A DNA stretch of 64,000 nt from Rhodococcus sp. 14-1411-2a (GTDB lineage: Bacteria > Actinomycetota > Actinomycetes > Mycobacteriales > Mycobacteriaceae). The notes beneath the pieces were generated by a model, which saw only the letters and a list, made by a program, of their open reading frames with translations, had not been told where the DNA came from and did not search any database. The translations under genes were made by a program, and so were the position numbers. The stretch covers positions 1 through 64,000 of the forward strand of contig NZ_NPGA01000020.1 in assembly GCF_002259485.1 (NCBI RefSeq). The letters run 5' to 3'. Every line of letters starts with the position of its first letter. Positions within the stretch are counted from its first letter, which is position 1. Below are positions 48,364 through 57,800 of this stretch, in pieces.

Positions 48364-49182
48364 TCAGGATTGTTCACGAGAACACCACCAGGTTGTGCGG
48401 CCGCCCACCGTTCCGCGTGCCATCGGGGCACCACATCGCGGGCACGCCGCATCCGTCTTTCGGAACGGAATGATCTCCCCGGTGTGCACTCCACCTTTCG
48501 TCGTGGCCGATCGAACAGCGCGACGCAGAACAACGCGAAGCTCGTCGAGCTCCTCCGTCGTGAGCGTGTTGGCCCGCCTGGACGGGGATTGCTCGCTCTG
48601 CCACAGCACCTCGTCGGCCAGTAGATTGCCGACCCCCGCTATCGCCGCTTGATCGAGCAGGCGTGCCTTGAGAGGTGCACCGCTGGAACCGATTCGGTGG
48701 CGAAAATCATCGCGCGTGATCTCCGCGGCATCCGGACCGAGAGCGTCGATGTCGGGTTCGAGTCGAACCCGACCGAGTCGGCGCTTGTCGAAGAGTCGGA
48801 GCTGTCCACCGTCGTCGAACGTCATGGAGAACCGAGTCCACTCCGGCTTGTCGGTCGGGCGCTCGCCGACATGGGGATCGCCGCCTCCGTACTGCGACGT
48901 CCGCTCGCCGTCGGGAGCGGTGACGATGACGCGCCCACCCATGCCCAGGTGTATGCCGAGGGTCGGCCCGCTCGAGCCGTCGGCCGTGACGGTCTCGCAC
49001 CACATCGCCTTACCGCGTCGACGAGCCTCGGTGAGTTTCCCGCCGATCAGTGCGCCGGCAATGTCGCCCGGCATATGAGGTCGGCACTCGAAAGTGTCGG
49101 TGTCATCGATGTCGACGATGACGCGACCGAGAGCTTTCTCGACGACCTGTCGGGCGTTTTCGACTTCGGGTAGTTCCGGCAT
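48364..49182 (-). CDS. Fpg/Nei-family DNA glycosylase/AP lyase
   Basis: A 272-residue base-excision repair enzyme. The processed N-terminus MPELPEVE supplies the catalytic Pro2 and Glu3; Lys58 (RRRGKAMW) is the conserved beta-lyase helper, and the helix-two-turn-helix is at AAIAGVGNLLADEVLW. The C-terminal zinc finger is unusual: Cys247, Cys250 and Cys267 are in register, but the fourth position (270) is Glu instead of Cys. It may bind zinc with three cysteines plus Glu or be a zincless-type finger. It is a stand-alone gene. The true substrate, oxidised purine or pyrimidine, cannot be told from the sequence. Confidence 0.92.
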   Translation of the reverse strand: MPELPEVENARQVVEKALGRVIVDIDDTDTFECRPHMPGDIAGALIGGKLTEARRRGKAMWCETVTADGSSGPTLGIHLGMGGRVIVTAPDGERTSQYGGGDPHVGERPTDKPEWTRFSMTFDDGGQLRLFDKRRLGRVRLEPDIDALGPDAAEITRDDFRHRIGSSGAPLKARLLDQAAIAGVGNLLADEVLWQSEQSPSRRANTLTTEELDELRVVLRRAVRSATTKGGVHTGEIIPFRKTDAACPRCGAPMARGTVGGRTTWWCSREQS

Positions 49183-49232
49183 GCATCCGGTGTACCCACT
49201 TCGTCGACACTATGCGCGGGTTCCGCCGTCGG

Positions 49233-49676
49233 TCATTCGGCTCGTTCGTCGTCCTTCGCGGGCACCAGCGGACCCAGTTCGGCATCGAGCACCTTCTGCA
49301 CGACGCGCATCGCAGCCAGCGCAGCAGGCGCACCGCAGTACCCCGCCGTGTGGACGACAGTTTCGGTGATTTCAGTTCGGGTGAGGCCGTTGCGGAGAGC
49401 TCCGCGTACGTGTCCTGCGAGTTCCTCGTGGGCGCGTAGCGCGATGAGGATGCCGAGGTTGAGCAGGCTCCGACTGCGGTTGTCGAGGCCGGGCCGCGTC
49501 CACACGCCGCCCCACACGGTGTCGGTGACGAAGTCCTGCAGGGCAGCGGAGTCGGTGTCGGCGGCACTGGCAAACGCCTTCTCGACGTACTCGTGGCCCA
49601 TCACGTTTCGACGGACCTCGAGCCCGTCCTCGAAGCGCGGACCCCTGTTCCGACTCGTGGCCTCGTCGTCGATCAT
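49233..49676 (-). CDS. Carboxymuconolactone decarboxylase family protein (PcaC-like)
   Basis: A 147-residue helical protein of the CMD/AhpD-like superfamily. The core is RSLLNLGILIALRAHEELAGHVRGAL and ITETVVHTAGYCGAPAAL. The spacing fits PcaC (4-carboxymuconolactone decarboxylase), and there is no CxxC pair as in AhpD. No other protocatechuate-pathway genes are near, so the substrate is uncertain. AAGGAG precedes the ATG at 49676; the open frame further upstream is not needed. Confidence 0.85.
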   Translation of the reverse strand: MIDDEATSRNRGPRFEDGLEVRRNVMGHEYVEKAFASAADTDSAALQDFVTDTVWGGVWTRPGLDNRSRSLLNLGILIALRAHEELAGHVRGALRNGLTRTEITETVVHTAGYCGAPAALAAMRVVQKVLDAELGPLVPAKDDERAE

Positions 49677-49755
49677 GGTGGTTTCTCTCCTTCGTCTGCG
49701 TGTCGACAGATCATGGCCGGGGTTCCAGCGGAACCCTAGGCCGAAGCGAAGTCGG

Positions 49756-49983
49756 TCACGGCTCGCTCTGTTCGGTGTGCGTGCGTGGATCACCGTGATC
49801 AGGGGGAGTGATGCCACGCTCGCGCGGCGAGCCCATGAAGGCCGATCCTCCGACAGCGCTTTCGATTCCGTGAAAACTGCCGCGCCGCATGCGCGAGCGA
49901 AGTAAGCGTGCGATCGATACGAAGGCACCCAGAACGACTGCGAAGCCTGCGACCACGGCAAAGACTGCCAACGATGTGTCCAT
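49756..49983 (-). CDS. Small single-pass membrane protein
   Basis: A 75-residue protein with one N-terminal transmembrane helix (AVFAVVAGFAVVLGAFVSIA), then an Arg-rich cytoplasmic patch (RLLRSRMRR) and a hydrophilic tail ending in acidic residues. GGAG lies seven bases before the ATG at 49983. It is 79 bases upstream of the decarboxylase-like gene on the same strand. I do not recognise a family; the gene call rests on the ribosome-binding site and the membrane segment. Confidence 0.55.
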   Translation of the reverse strand: MDTSLAVFAVVAGFAVVLGAFVSIARLLRSRMRRGSFHGIESAVGGSAFMGSPRERGITPPDHGDPRTHTEQSEP

Positions 49984-50384
49984 GATGTCTCCGATCCTCA
50001 TCCTCGAATCCCGACCGGCCTCTGTCGATTATGAGACCCGGGACCTGCTCGGGTGGTGGAACCGGGACGTAGGTGTGTTTCGCTCCGCTCAGCGCAGAGA
50101 CACTGTCCCTCCGTCACGGTCGTCGCGAGCAGGTTGTGTGTCGTCGGAGACTTGTTCTGTACGAGTTGCTTCGAGGAACAGCTGAAGAAAGGAAGAATGC
50201 TCGCCCCGTTCCTGCGAGGGCCTTCCCACTCGGGGGCCTTCCGATGCCTTCGACATATCGATTCGCGTTCCTCCCGTGTCTGCGATCAACAATCTCAGAT
50301 TCTGAATAGTCAAGCAACTGAGATAGTAGATACAAAGCGCGGTACTGAGTGAACGATCGGCGACATGCGGCGACCGAGCGACTC
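49984..50384. other. Intergenic stretch with a possible truncated gene remnant and promoter-like A-T-rich segment
   Basis: This 401-bp gap is locally A-T rich at 50280-50345, unlike its surroundings, and holds the inverted pair ATCTCAG (50292-50298) and CTGAGAT (50318-50324). Read on the minus strand, the A-T-rich part resembles a promoter, then GGGAGG and an ATG at 50256 open a 55-codon frame to 50089. It starts with a GPRVGRPSQERG-like sequence reminiscent of regulator N-termini but ends quickly. It may be the stump of a deleted regulator gene or a small real gene. Nothing else is recognisable. Confidence 0.35.
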
Positions 50385-51212
50385 CTAACGGTGTGCGTGG
50401 GCGGCGAGGGTGCCCAAGAGCTGCAACGCATCGGCCGAGGGGGTGTTCGGTTCGGCGTGATAGGCAACCAGGGTCTGGCCATCGGTACCCGCAACGGTCA
50501 GTTTCTCGTGCCGAAGGTCGAGGGGGCCGACCTCGGGGTGATCGAGAAGGCTGGTGCCGCCCGTTCTCAGGTGTACGTCGTGGCGCGCCCACAGCTGCCT
50601 GAACACCGCGCTCGCGATCGACAGTTCGCCGACCAGGGCGGTGAGAACCTCGTCGTCGAGATGCGTCGCCGAGACAGCCCGAATTCCAGCCACGGCGTCG
50701 GTGGTGACGCGGCTCCAGTCGCGGTGCAACTCTCGCTCGTCGGCATCGAGAAATACCGCACGGAGCAGGTTGACCCCGGGGGAGTTGTTGGGAGACAACG
50801 CCGTTGCCATTCGATTCGCGGCCAGCACCGTGAAGCGGCGATCGTGAATCAACGCCGGCATCGGCAACGCGTCGAGAAAGCGAAGAGTTCCGGCCGACAC
50901 TCGCTCCGTCCTCCTCGCTGGACGGCGGGCCGAAGTAGGGGGAGTGGCCAGAGCGTGCAGGTACGCAGTGCTGTCGGCGTCGAGACGCAACACCGCGGCC
51001 AGGGCGTCGAGCACCTGCGTCGACGGAGTCTGGTTGCGGCCCTGCTCGAGCCGAACGTAGTAATCGGTGCTGATTCCCGCAAGCATTGCGACCTCCTCGC
51101 GGCGCAGACCGCGAACGCGACGCCGCCCACCACCGATGAGGCCCACATCCTCGGGGTCGAGCTGCTCGCGGCGCGCTCGAAGGTACCCACCGAGCGCCTC
51201 GTGGTTGTCCAT
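50385..51212 (-). CDS. XRE-family regulator with MmyB-like ligand-binding domain
   Basis: A 275-residue regulator. The N-terminal Cro/CI-type helix-turn-helix spans about residues 30-65 (VRGLRREEVAMLAGISTDYYVRLEQGR, split by the turn). A C-terminal MmyB-type PAS-like domain follows, marked by PALIHDRRFTVLAANRMATAL and the HPEVGPLDL stretch. This architecture is very common next to short-chain dehydrogenase genes in actinobacteria. Here the SDR gene is divergent across 135 bp, so it is the likely target. The effector is unknown. Confidence 0.92.
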   Translation of the reverse strand: MDNHEALGGYLRARREQLDPEDVGLIGGGRRRVRGLRREEVAMLAGISTDYYVRLEQGRNQTPSTQVLDALAAVLRLDADSTAYLHALATPPTSARRPARRTERVSAGTLRFLDALPMPALIHDRRFTVLAANRMATALSPNNSPGVNLLRAVFLDADERELHRDWSRVTTDAVAGIRAVSATHLDDEVLTALVGELSIASAVFRQLWARHDVHLRTGGTSLLDHPEVGPLDLRHEKLTVAGTDGQTLVAYHAEPNTPSADALQLLGTLAAHAHR

Positions 51213-51347
51213 CGCTCCACCGTAGATCCGGAACCCGGGTGATGAGTAGCCCGCACGAACCCAGGATGCCGCGGGCTCGTGATGGTTCCTGGGAGTACCT
51301 CACTCTGGGAGTGCCGCACACAGCGGATTCACGAGAAGGAGTGCGAA

Positions 51348-52277
51348 ATGACGAGAATCGTCACACCGTTCGGTGCCGACGCCACCGCCGACGAAGTCAG
51401 CGAAGGCATCGATCTGTCAGGCAATCGCGCCATCGTCACCGGGGGCGCGTCGGGCATCGGAATCGAAACCGCTCGGACGCTCGCTCGCCGCGGAGCACGG
51501 GTCACCCTCGCTGTCCGCGACGTCGTCGCCGCCAGGAGAGTCGCCGCGGAGATCGTCGCCGACACCGAAAATTCCGAGATGGACGTACGCGAGCTCGACC
51601 TCACCGACACCGCATCGGTGAGAGCCTTCGTCGACGCGTGGGACGAGCCCCTGGATCTGCTCGTCAACAACGCGGGTGTCATGGCCATCCAAGAGCTGAC
51701 CCTGGTCGAGAACTCGTGGGAAAGGCAGTTCGCGACCAATTTCCTCGGCCACTTCGCCCTCACGACAGGCCTTCACGACGCCCTGCGGCTCGCCGACGGT
51801 GCGCGCGTGGTGTCGGTGTCTTCCTCGGCTCACCTGTTCTCGCCGGTAGTGTTCGACGACATCGACTTTCGCTTCCGGCCCTACGACCCGCTGCAGGCCT
51901 ACGGTCAGTCCAAGACTGCCGTCGTTCTGTTCGGAGTGGCCGCGACCTCACGGTGGGCGGACGACGGAATCACGGTCAACTCCGTGAACCCGGGAGCAAT
52001 CGCGACCTCTCTGCAACGCCATGTCGGTGGCACGCTCGCCACTCCCATCGAACTGCAGAAGACCCCGGCGCAAGGCGCGTCGACATCCGTGATGGTCGCT
52101 ACCAGTGGACAACTGGATGGCATCGGTGGCCGCTACTTCAACGACAATCGGGAAGCGATCGCCGTCGATCACAGACCTACCGACATCACCGAACTGGCGA
52201 ACTCCGTGGCCTCGTACGCCCTCGATCTCGATGTCGCCGAACGGCTCTGGGCCATTGCTGCCCGTGCCGTCGAATGA
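51348..52277 (+). CDS. Short-chain dehydrogenase/reductase
   Basis: A 309-residue SDR of the retinol-dehydrogenase-like type. The cofactor motif TGGASGIG is at residues 31-38, NNAG stabilises the central sheet, the catalytic Ser is in VSVSSSAH, and Tyr and Lys are in AYGQSK. AGAAGGAG precedes the ATG at 51348; the open frame upstream lies in the promoter region. Divergent from the XRE regulator, which probably represses it. The stop lies three bases before the convergent acyl-CoA synthetase stop. The substrate is unknown. Confidence 0.92.
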   Translation: MTRIVTPFGADATADEVSEGIDLSGNRAIVTGGASGIGIETARTLARRGARVTLAVRDVVAARRVAAEIVADTENSEMDVRELDLTDTASVRAFVDAWDEPLDLLVNNAGVMAIQELTLVENSWERQFATNFLGHFALTTGLHDALRLADGARVVSVSSSAHLFSPVVFDDIDFRFRPYDPLQAYGQSKTAVVLFGVAATSRWADDGITVNSVNPGAIATSLQRHVGGTLATPIELQKTPAQGASTSVMVATSGQLDGIGGRYFNDNREAIAVDHRPTDITELANSVASYALDLDVAERLWAIAARAVE

Positions 52278-52280
52278 CGA

Positions 52281-54344
52281 TTACATCCCAGCGGCGGTAG
52301 GCGGCTCGATCAGCATCCTCTTCATCACTTTGCCGGTCGCGGTTCGGGGCAGTTCGTCGAGGAATGTGATGTCACGGGGAACGCAGAAGCGGCTCAAACG
52401 GTTTCGGATGTAGGCGCGCACCATGTCCGCATCGAGGCCCGCTGATCCGCGGCCGACGACGAATGCGGCCAAACGCTGCCCGTATTCGCTGTCGGGCACA
52501 CCGACGACCGCGACCTCGCCGACCTGAGGAAGATTGGCGATGGCATCCTCGACGGGGCCGGGAAAGACGTTCTCGCCTCCGGAAATGATCATCTCGTCGT
52601 CCCTGCCGCAGACGAACAGCCGCCCGTTGCAGTCGATGTACCCCAGGTCGCCGGTATCCATCAGCGCAGCTCCGCGGGCGGACGCCGTCGACGGCGGTTG
52701 GGCGTTGGTGTACCCGTCGAAGAGCATGTCGTTGCCGACGAATATTCGACCGAGGGTTCCCACCGGAACGGCAGTACCGTCCGCGTCGAGTACCGCGACC
52801 GTCGTACCCAGCGGAGGGCGCCCGGCAGTGGCGGGGGCGGCGCGCAAGTCTTCGGGGGTGGCGATCGTTGCCCACGAGACCTCGGTGGAACCGTAGAAGT
52901 TGTAGAGGACGTCACCGAAGACGTCCATGAAGCGGCTCACGGTCGATCCGGTCAATGCCGACCCACTGCATGCGACGACGCGCAGGCTCGAAGTGTCGTA
53001 GCGTGATCGGACCTCGTCGGGCAGGTCGAGTATCCGCTGCAGCATGATCGGAACTGCGATCAGCGAGGTGCAACGGTGCGCCTCGATAGCCCGCAAGCAG
53101 TCCTCCGGATCGAATCGATCCTGAAGAACCACCGTGGCGCGCAGCGGCGTACTGATCTGCAGTGCCGCCAACCCCCAGCTGTGGAACATCGGTGCCGCGA
53201 TCAACATCGTCTCGTTCATCCGGAGGGGCATGCGAGAGAGCATGGCTGCAACAGTTCCGAAGCCCTTCGGTGTGGGACGAACCGCACCCTTCGGTGACCC
53301 GCTGGTTCCCGAGGTCAACACGACCACCGAACCGGGTCTGTCCGGCCTCGTGAACGTCGCGGACGGTGCTGCGACGAAGTGTTCGAGGGTGCGTCGACGC
53401 GGAACGGCGGTATGAGACGACAGGCTCACACGAGTGACGTCGTCGGGCAGGTAGCGAACCATCGAGTCGAACTCGTCGTCGACGAACAGCACTCGGAGCT
53501 GGTGTCGGGCGGAAATGGTCTCGATCTGGCGGGCAGCGAGACCGGTGTTGAGAAGGACCACCTCGACCCCGAGCATGCCGCACGCGACGGTGCACTCGAT
53601 CATGCCGGAGTGGTTTCGGGCCAGAATGCCGACGGTGCTACCAGGACTGATTCCAGCCGCATCGAGACCTGCGGCGATGCGGTGCGATCGCTGGTGGATC
53701 TCTGCGAAAGTGCGAGTCCCTCGGTCGTCGATCAAGGCAATCGCGTTCGGCGACTTCGCTGCTGCAGCCGCGAAGCCTCCGCCCAGAGTGAAGCCCCATT
53801 TCGCCAGTGAGTTCAGCTGCTTGTACGCGCGGTCGGGACGTGCAGCACGAATGACGCCGGTTCCCACCATCGTCTTCATGATTGCCAACGGGAGTGACCG
53901 AGAATCCCCGGTATTGGACACGATCGAGGTCGAGGTGCCGGAGAGGCAGTTGTCCAGTCGGCGTAGACCACCCATCACCCAGTCGACCACCGCGCGGTTG
54001 TGCTCGGGTTGGGGCGAGTACGACCCGCCGAGGCCCGCTCTGAACACGGTGACATCGATCTTCGTCTCGCCTACCGAGCGCGCAGTGAGGGTGAATCTGA
54101 TGAATCCGCCGGACTCGACGTGCTCGATGGTGATGATCGGCCGGTTTCGTCTGTTCACCACCAGGTCGAGGGCGTGCTCGACACCGCCGACTCCGCACCG
54201 GTAGCCGGCCGTGGATTCACGGAGCACGCAGTAGTCGAGCCCGGGGAAGTAGCGTGGGAACAGCTCGACCGCGCTCAAGACCCCGCAGACCTGCTCGATG
54301 TCGTGTGCGAAGACCGTGCTGCAGTCGATGACGTCCGAGACCAT
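52281..54344 (-). CDS. SRPBCC-like domain fused to an acyl-CoA synthetase (FadD family)
   Basis: A 687-residue protein starting at an ATG behind a G-rich Shine-Dalgarno. Residues 1-145 resemble an SRPBCC/polyketide-cyclase ligand-binding domain (FAHDIEQVCGVLSAVELFPRYFPGLDY). From about residue 175 it is an AMP-binding acyl-activating enzyme: LTSGTSGSPKGAV (P-loop), YGSTEVSW, DTGDLGY, GRDDEMIISGGENV (hinge), and the catalytic Lys in RTATGKVMKR near the end. Typical FadD proteins are 500-550 residues, so the N-terminal domain is an addition. It may hold or select a hydrophobic acid for activation. That idea is inference. Confidence 0.87.
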   Translation of the reverse strand: MVSDVIDCSTVFAHDIEQVCGVLSAVELFPRYFPGLDYCVLRESTAGYRCGVGGVEHALDLVVNRRNRPIITIEHVESGGFIRFTLTARSVGETKIDVTVFRAGLGGSYSPQPEHNRAVVDWVMGGLRRLDNCLSGTSTSIVSNTGDSRSLPLAIMKTMVGTGVIRAARPDRAYKQLNSLAKWGFTLGGGFAAAAAKSPNAIALIDDRGTRTFAEIHQRSHRIAAGLDAAGISPGSTVGILARNHSGMIECTVACGMLGVEVVLLNTGLAARQIETISARHQLRVLFVDDEFDSMVRYLPDDVTRVSLSSHTAVPRRRTLEHFVAAPSATFTRPDRPGSVVVLTSGTSGSPKGAVRPTPKGFGTVAAMLSRMPLRMNETMLIAAPMFHSWGLAALQISTPLRATVVLQDRFDPEDCLRAIEAHRCTSLIAVPIMLQRILDLPDEVRSRYDTSSLRVVACSGSALTGSTVSRFMDVFGDVLYNFYGSTEVSWATIATPEDLRAAPATAGRPPLGTTVAVLDADGTAVPVGTLGRIFVGNDMLFDGYTNAQPPSTASARGAALMDTGDLGYIDCNGRLFVCGRDDEMIISGGENVFPGPVEDAIANLPQVGEVAVVGVPDSEYGQRLAAFVVGRGSAGLDADMVRAYIRNRLSRFCVPRDITFLDELPRTATGKVMKRMLIEPPTAAGM

Positions 54345-54530
54345 GCCCCACCCCCCGTACCTTGCCGAGCCGGCAGGGACGCCGACTCGACACCGACCAG
54401 GGGATGGCGGCGCGCACCTGGAACGGGTCATCCGCCTGGATGAAGTCGCCATCGTAAACCCGAAGCACGCTTGTCTGGGCGAAATCAGCCGAAGTCGGTC
54501 TTCGATCGTGGATTTTTCCTGTCCAGCGCG

Positions 54531-56135
54531 TCAGAACTGGATGCCCAGCGACCACGCGAACACCGTGTACGCGGCAATGGTGATCAACGAGATGGCGATC
54601 AGATTGAGCCAGAAACCACCACGCATCATCTGGCCGATCGTGATGTATCCACTGGCATAGGACACCGCATTCGGTGGAGTCGCGACCGGCAGCATGAACG
54701 CACAGGTCGCTGCCAGCGCTACGGGGACGGTCAGGACCAGAATGTCGATGTTCATGCCCATCGCGACGCCCCCTGCTACCGGGAGGAAAGTCGCCGCCGT
54801 CGCGGTATTGCTGGTGATCTCGGTCAGGAAGATGATCGCGGCCGTGGCGACGACGACCAACATGACCACTGGAATCGTGTCGAGACCGCCCGCGACGCTA
54901 CCTATCCACTCCGTCAGGCCGCTGGACTCGAACTGTGCCGACAGGGCGAGCCCGCCGCCGAACAACAACAGCACGCCCCACGGGAGTTTGACGGCGGTCT
55001 CCCAATCGATCAGACGCACACCCTTCTTGCTGCCGCTGGGAAGCAGGAACAGCAGGAGAGCTGCGGTCATGGCGATTCCGGTGTCGGATATCGGCGGGCT
55101 GTCGAAGAGCAGCGGAACCCCCACCCAGGAAGCGGCCGCCAGGCAGAAGATGATCGCGACCCGAATCTCTCCCTGCGACATCCTGCCCAGGGCGTCCAGT
55201 TCACCTCTGATCAGCTGTTTGCCGCCGGGTATGTCGTCGATCTCCGGCTTGAACATCACGTGGGTCAGCAGGAACCAGGCGATCACGAGCAGGATCACGG
55301 CGAGCGGAACGCCGGCGATCATCCACTGCAGGAATCCGATGGTGATTCCCTGACCCTCCAGGTACCCGACCAGCAAGGTGTTGGGCGGGGTGCCGATGAT
55401 CGTTCCGAGTGAGCCGATCGATGCCGCATAGGCGATACCGAGCATCAGAGCGGTGCCGAAGTTGCTCTTGATGACGGCCTGCGTGATGGTCTCGGCGTCC
55501 GGGCTCGTTTCACCGTCGGAGCCGGGTACAGCTCCGGCCTTCCTGCCGATGTCGAGAACCAGAACGAGGACCGAGACACCGATCGGAATCATCATCACAG
55601 CGGTGGCCGTGTTGGAAACCCACATCGACAGAATGCCGGTCGCGATCATGAACCCGGCGATCACCATGGTCGGTTTGGTGCCCATGGCGTTGACCGTCAG
55701 CAGCGCGATACGGCGATGCAGATTCCACCGTTGCATGGCCAGCGCCAGGAGGAAGCCGCCCATGAACAGAAAGATGATGTTGTTGCCGTACGAGGCACCG
55801 ACGTCGTTGACGACGACGCCGGAATCGAATACCGGAAAGATGACGAGGGGTAGCAGTGCGGTCGCCGGGATGGGCACCGCCTCGGTCATCCACCAGATGC
55901 CCATCAATACCGCGGTGGCTGCGGTCAGCCGTGCCGGGTGCGCCACGTCCTCCGGGAGAACCAGATAGACGACAAGTGCCAACAGAACGCCTGCGCCGAG
56001 TCCGACCCATTGCCGCTTGCGGCGACCGGGCTGCACTTCGTCTTCGCGTTCTCCGGCCGATTTCCGATCCACTTCGTCGAACTCGTGGCCTTCGGATGCG
56101 CGCCCGGCCTTCTCTTCGTCGCCGACCTGCGTCAT
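54531..56135 (-). CDS. DASS-family sodium/dicarboxylate or anion symporter
   Basis: A 534-residue membrane transporter with about 11-13 hydrophobic segments. The two SNT-type motifs of the family are visible, SNTATAVMMIP in the first repeat and TSNTATAATFLP in the second, with GTPPN and ATPPNAVSYASG re-entrant loops. Substrates of relatives are C4-dicarboxylates, citrate or sulfate. The first roughly 45 residues are charged and cytoplasmic. AGGAGG lies five bases before the ATG. A 186-bp gap without a gene separates it from the fused synthetase. Confidence 0.9.
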   Translation of the reverse strand: MTQVGDEEKAGRASEGHEFDEVDRKSAGEREDEVQPGRRKRQWVGLGAGVLLALVVYLVLPEDVAHPARLTAATAVLMGIWWMTEAVPIPATALLPLVIFPVFDSGVVVNDVGASYGNNIIFLFMGGFLLALAMQRWNLHRRIALLTVNAMGTKPTMVIAGFMIATGILSMWVSNTATAVMMIPIGVSVLVLVLDIGRKAGAVPGSDGETSPDAETITQAVIKSNFGTALMLGIAYAASIGSLGTIIGTPPNTLLVGYLEGQGITIGFLQWMIAGVPLAVILLVIAWFLLTHVMFKPEIDDIPGGKQLIRGELDALGRMSQGEIRVAIIFCLAAASWVGVPLLFDSPPISDTGIAMTAALLLFLLPSGSKKGVRLIDWETAVKLPWGVLLLFGGGLALSAQFESSGLTEWIGSVAGGLDTIPVVMLVVVATAAIIFLTEITSNTATAATFLPVAGGVAMGMNIDILVLTVPVALAATCAFMLPVATPPNAVSYASGYITIGQMMRGGFWLNLIAISLITIAAYTVFAWSLGIQF

Positions 56136-56222
56136 GGAACCTCCTCGGTGTGGACGTTTCATCACCCTAACGTGTGAATTGTCCGGAAGGTCCGAATCGA
56201 ACAGCGGCGACAGCCGCCTCGC

Positions 56223-57689
56223 TTACCGCGCGACGTCGGGCTTGTTCGCCGCCGGATCGTTGTCGAGCACCGGATCCCACACGTCGCCGGGTAGGTCGCC
56301 CGGCAGATGACTGTTTCCGCGTCCGACGAATTTGTCGTCGCGACCTTCGCGACGCATCGCCTCGAAGTCCGCCAGCGCACCGAAGGCCCATTTGCCCAGC
56401 AGCGCAATGGCTACCAGGTTCACAGTTGCCATTGCCGCCATGGCGACGTCCGCGAGTGCCCATACCGTCGTCAGCGCGGACAGGGAGCCGAAGCCGATGG
56501 CTGCAAGGACGATGGTGCGCAACAGGTTCAGCAGTTTGCCCTCGACTCCGAGGAAATTGAGGTTGATCTCGGCATACGAATAGTTGCCCAGGATCGAGGA
56601 GAACGCGAACGTGAAGATCAACAGTGTCATCGGAATCGTGGTCCACGTGCCCAGCTGAGCGGAGATCGAGTCCTGAGTCAGAACCGCGCCCGCCACTCCG
56701 CTCGGGTTGCTGATGTCGTACACGCCCGAGACCAGGATGATGAACGCTGTCGCACTGCAGATGACGATGGTGTCGAAGAAGACTCCGAGCGACTGGATCA
56801 GACCCTGCTTCACCGGATGGGACACCGTCGCGGTCGCTGCGGCGTTGGGCGCGCTGCCCATACCTGCCTCGTTGGAGAACAGTCCGCGCTTGACACCGTT
56901 GAGCATGGCGGCCAGGATTCCGCCCGTCGTGCCGCCGATCGCCTCGTTCAAACCGAATGCGCTGGAGACGATCTGACCGAAGACCGTCGGGATCTCCCCG
57001 ATGTTCATCGCCACGATCACCAGTGCGAGCAAGACGTACACCAGAGCCATGACGGGGAGCAGGTACTCGGCCACCCGCGCGATTCGCCGGACACCACCGA
57101 AGAGAATCGGCGCAGACAGCACCACCAGGAACACCGCGATCCACCCGGCATCGATGTTCATCGTGGACGAGAACGATTCGGTGATGGTGTTCGCCTGAAC
57201 CATGTTGAATGCGAAGCCGAAAGCGAAGATCAGCAGGCACGCGAAGACGATTCCCCATCGACGCGAACCCAGACCCAATTGGATGTAGTAGGCAGGACCG
57301 CCCCGGAAGCTGCCGTCGGGATTGCGCACCTTGTACATCTGCGCCAGAGTCGCCTCGATGAACGCCGTCGCCATGCCGACCACCGCGACCAGCCACATCC
57401 AGAAGATTGCACCCGGTCCGCCGAGAGTGATCGCGATGGCAACACCTGCGATGTTTCCCGTACCCACCCGGGACGCCAGGCCGACACAGAAGGCCTGGAA
57501 CGCCGAGATGCCGCCCTCGGCATTCGACCGAGATCCGCCGATTGCCTTGAACATCGACGGAAGAAGTCGAATCTGAACGAATTTGGTGCGAACGGTGAAG
57601 TACAGTCCGACGCCGATCAACAAGTAGATCAGGAAGACGCTGTAGAGACGATCTGCCAAGAAGTCGATTATCGAACTGACGGTATCCAC
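56223..57689 (-). CDS. Alanine/glycine:cation symporter (AGCS family), copy 1
   Basis: A 488-residue sodium:amino-acid symporter with about 10-11 transmembrane helices. VGTGNIAGVAIAITLGGPGAIFWMW is the family signature region, and FSNEAGMGSAPNAAA forms the second conserved loop. A GTG start with AGGA upstream is used. The hydrophilic C-terminus ends near NKPDVAR. A second AGCS gene lies 4 kb away on the other strand; the two clearly differ and are not a recent duplication. Confidence 0.93.
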   Translation of the reverse strand: MDTVSSIIDFLADRLYSVFLIYLLIGVGLYFTVRTKFVQIRLLPSMFKAIGGSRSNAEGGISAFQAFCVGLASRVGTGNIAGVAIAITLGGPGAIFWMWLVAVVGMATAFIEATLAQMYKVRNPDGSFRGGPAYYIQLGLGSRRWGIVFACLLIFAFGFAFNMVQANTITESFSSTMNIDAGWIAVFLVVLSAPILFGGVRRIARVAEYLLPVMALVYVLLALVIVAMNIGEIPTVFGQIVSSAFGLNEAIGGTTGGILAAMLNGVKRGLFSNEAGMGSAPNAAATATVSHPVKQGLIQSLGVFFDTIVICSATAFIILVSGVYDISNPSGVAGAVLTQDSISAQLGTWTTIPMTLLIFTFAFSSILGNYSYAEINLNFLGVEGKLLNLLRTIVLAAIGFGSLSALTTVWALADVAMAAMATVNLVAIALLGKWAFGALADFEAMRREGRDDKFVGRGNSHLPGDLPGDVWDPVLDNDPAANKPDVAR

Positions 57690-57800
57690 GGTGCCATCCT
57701 GGAGTGCTCGGTGTGTGGGTGCGTCGACAGCACATTACTCGCAGATGGTCGAAAGTTTGCACCGAACACAGACGCGCGTGGTGGGGTTCGGCGCGTGCTG

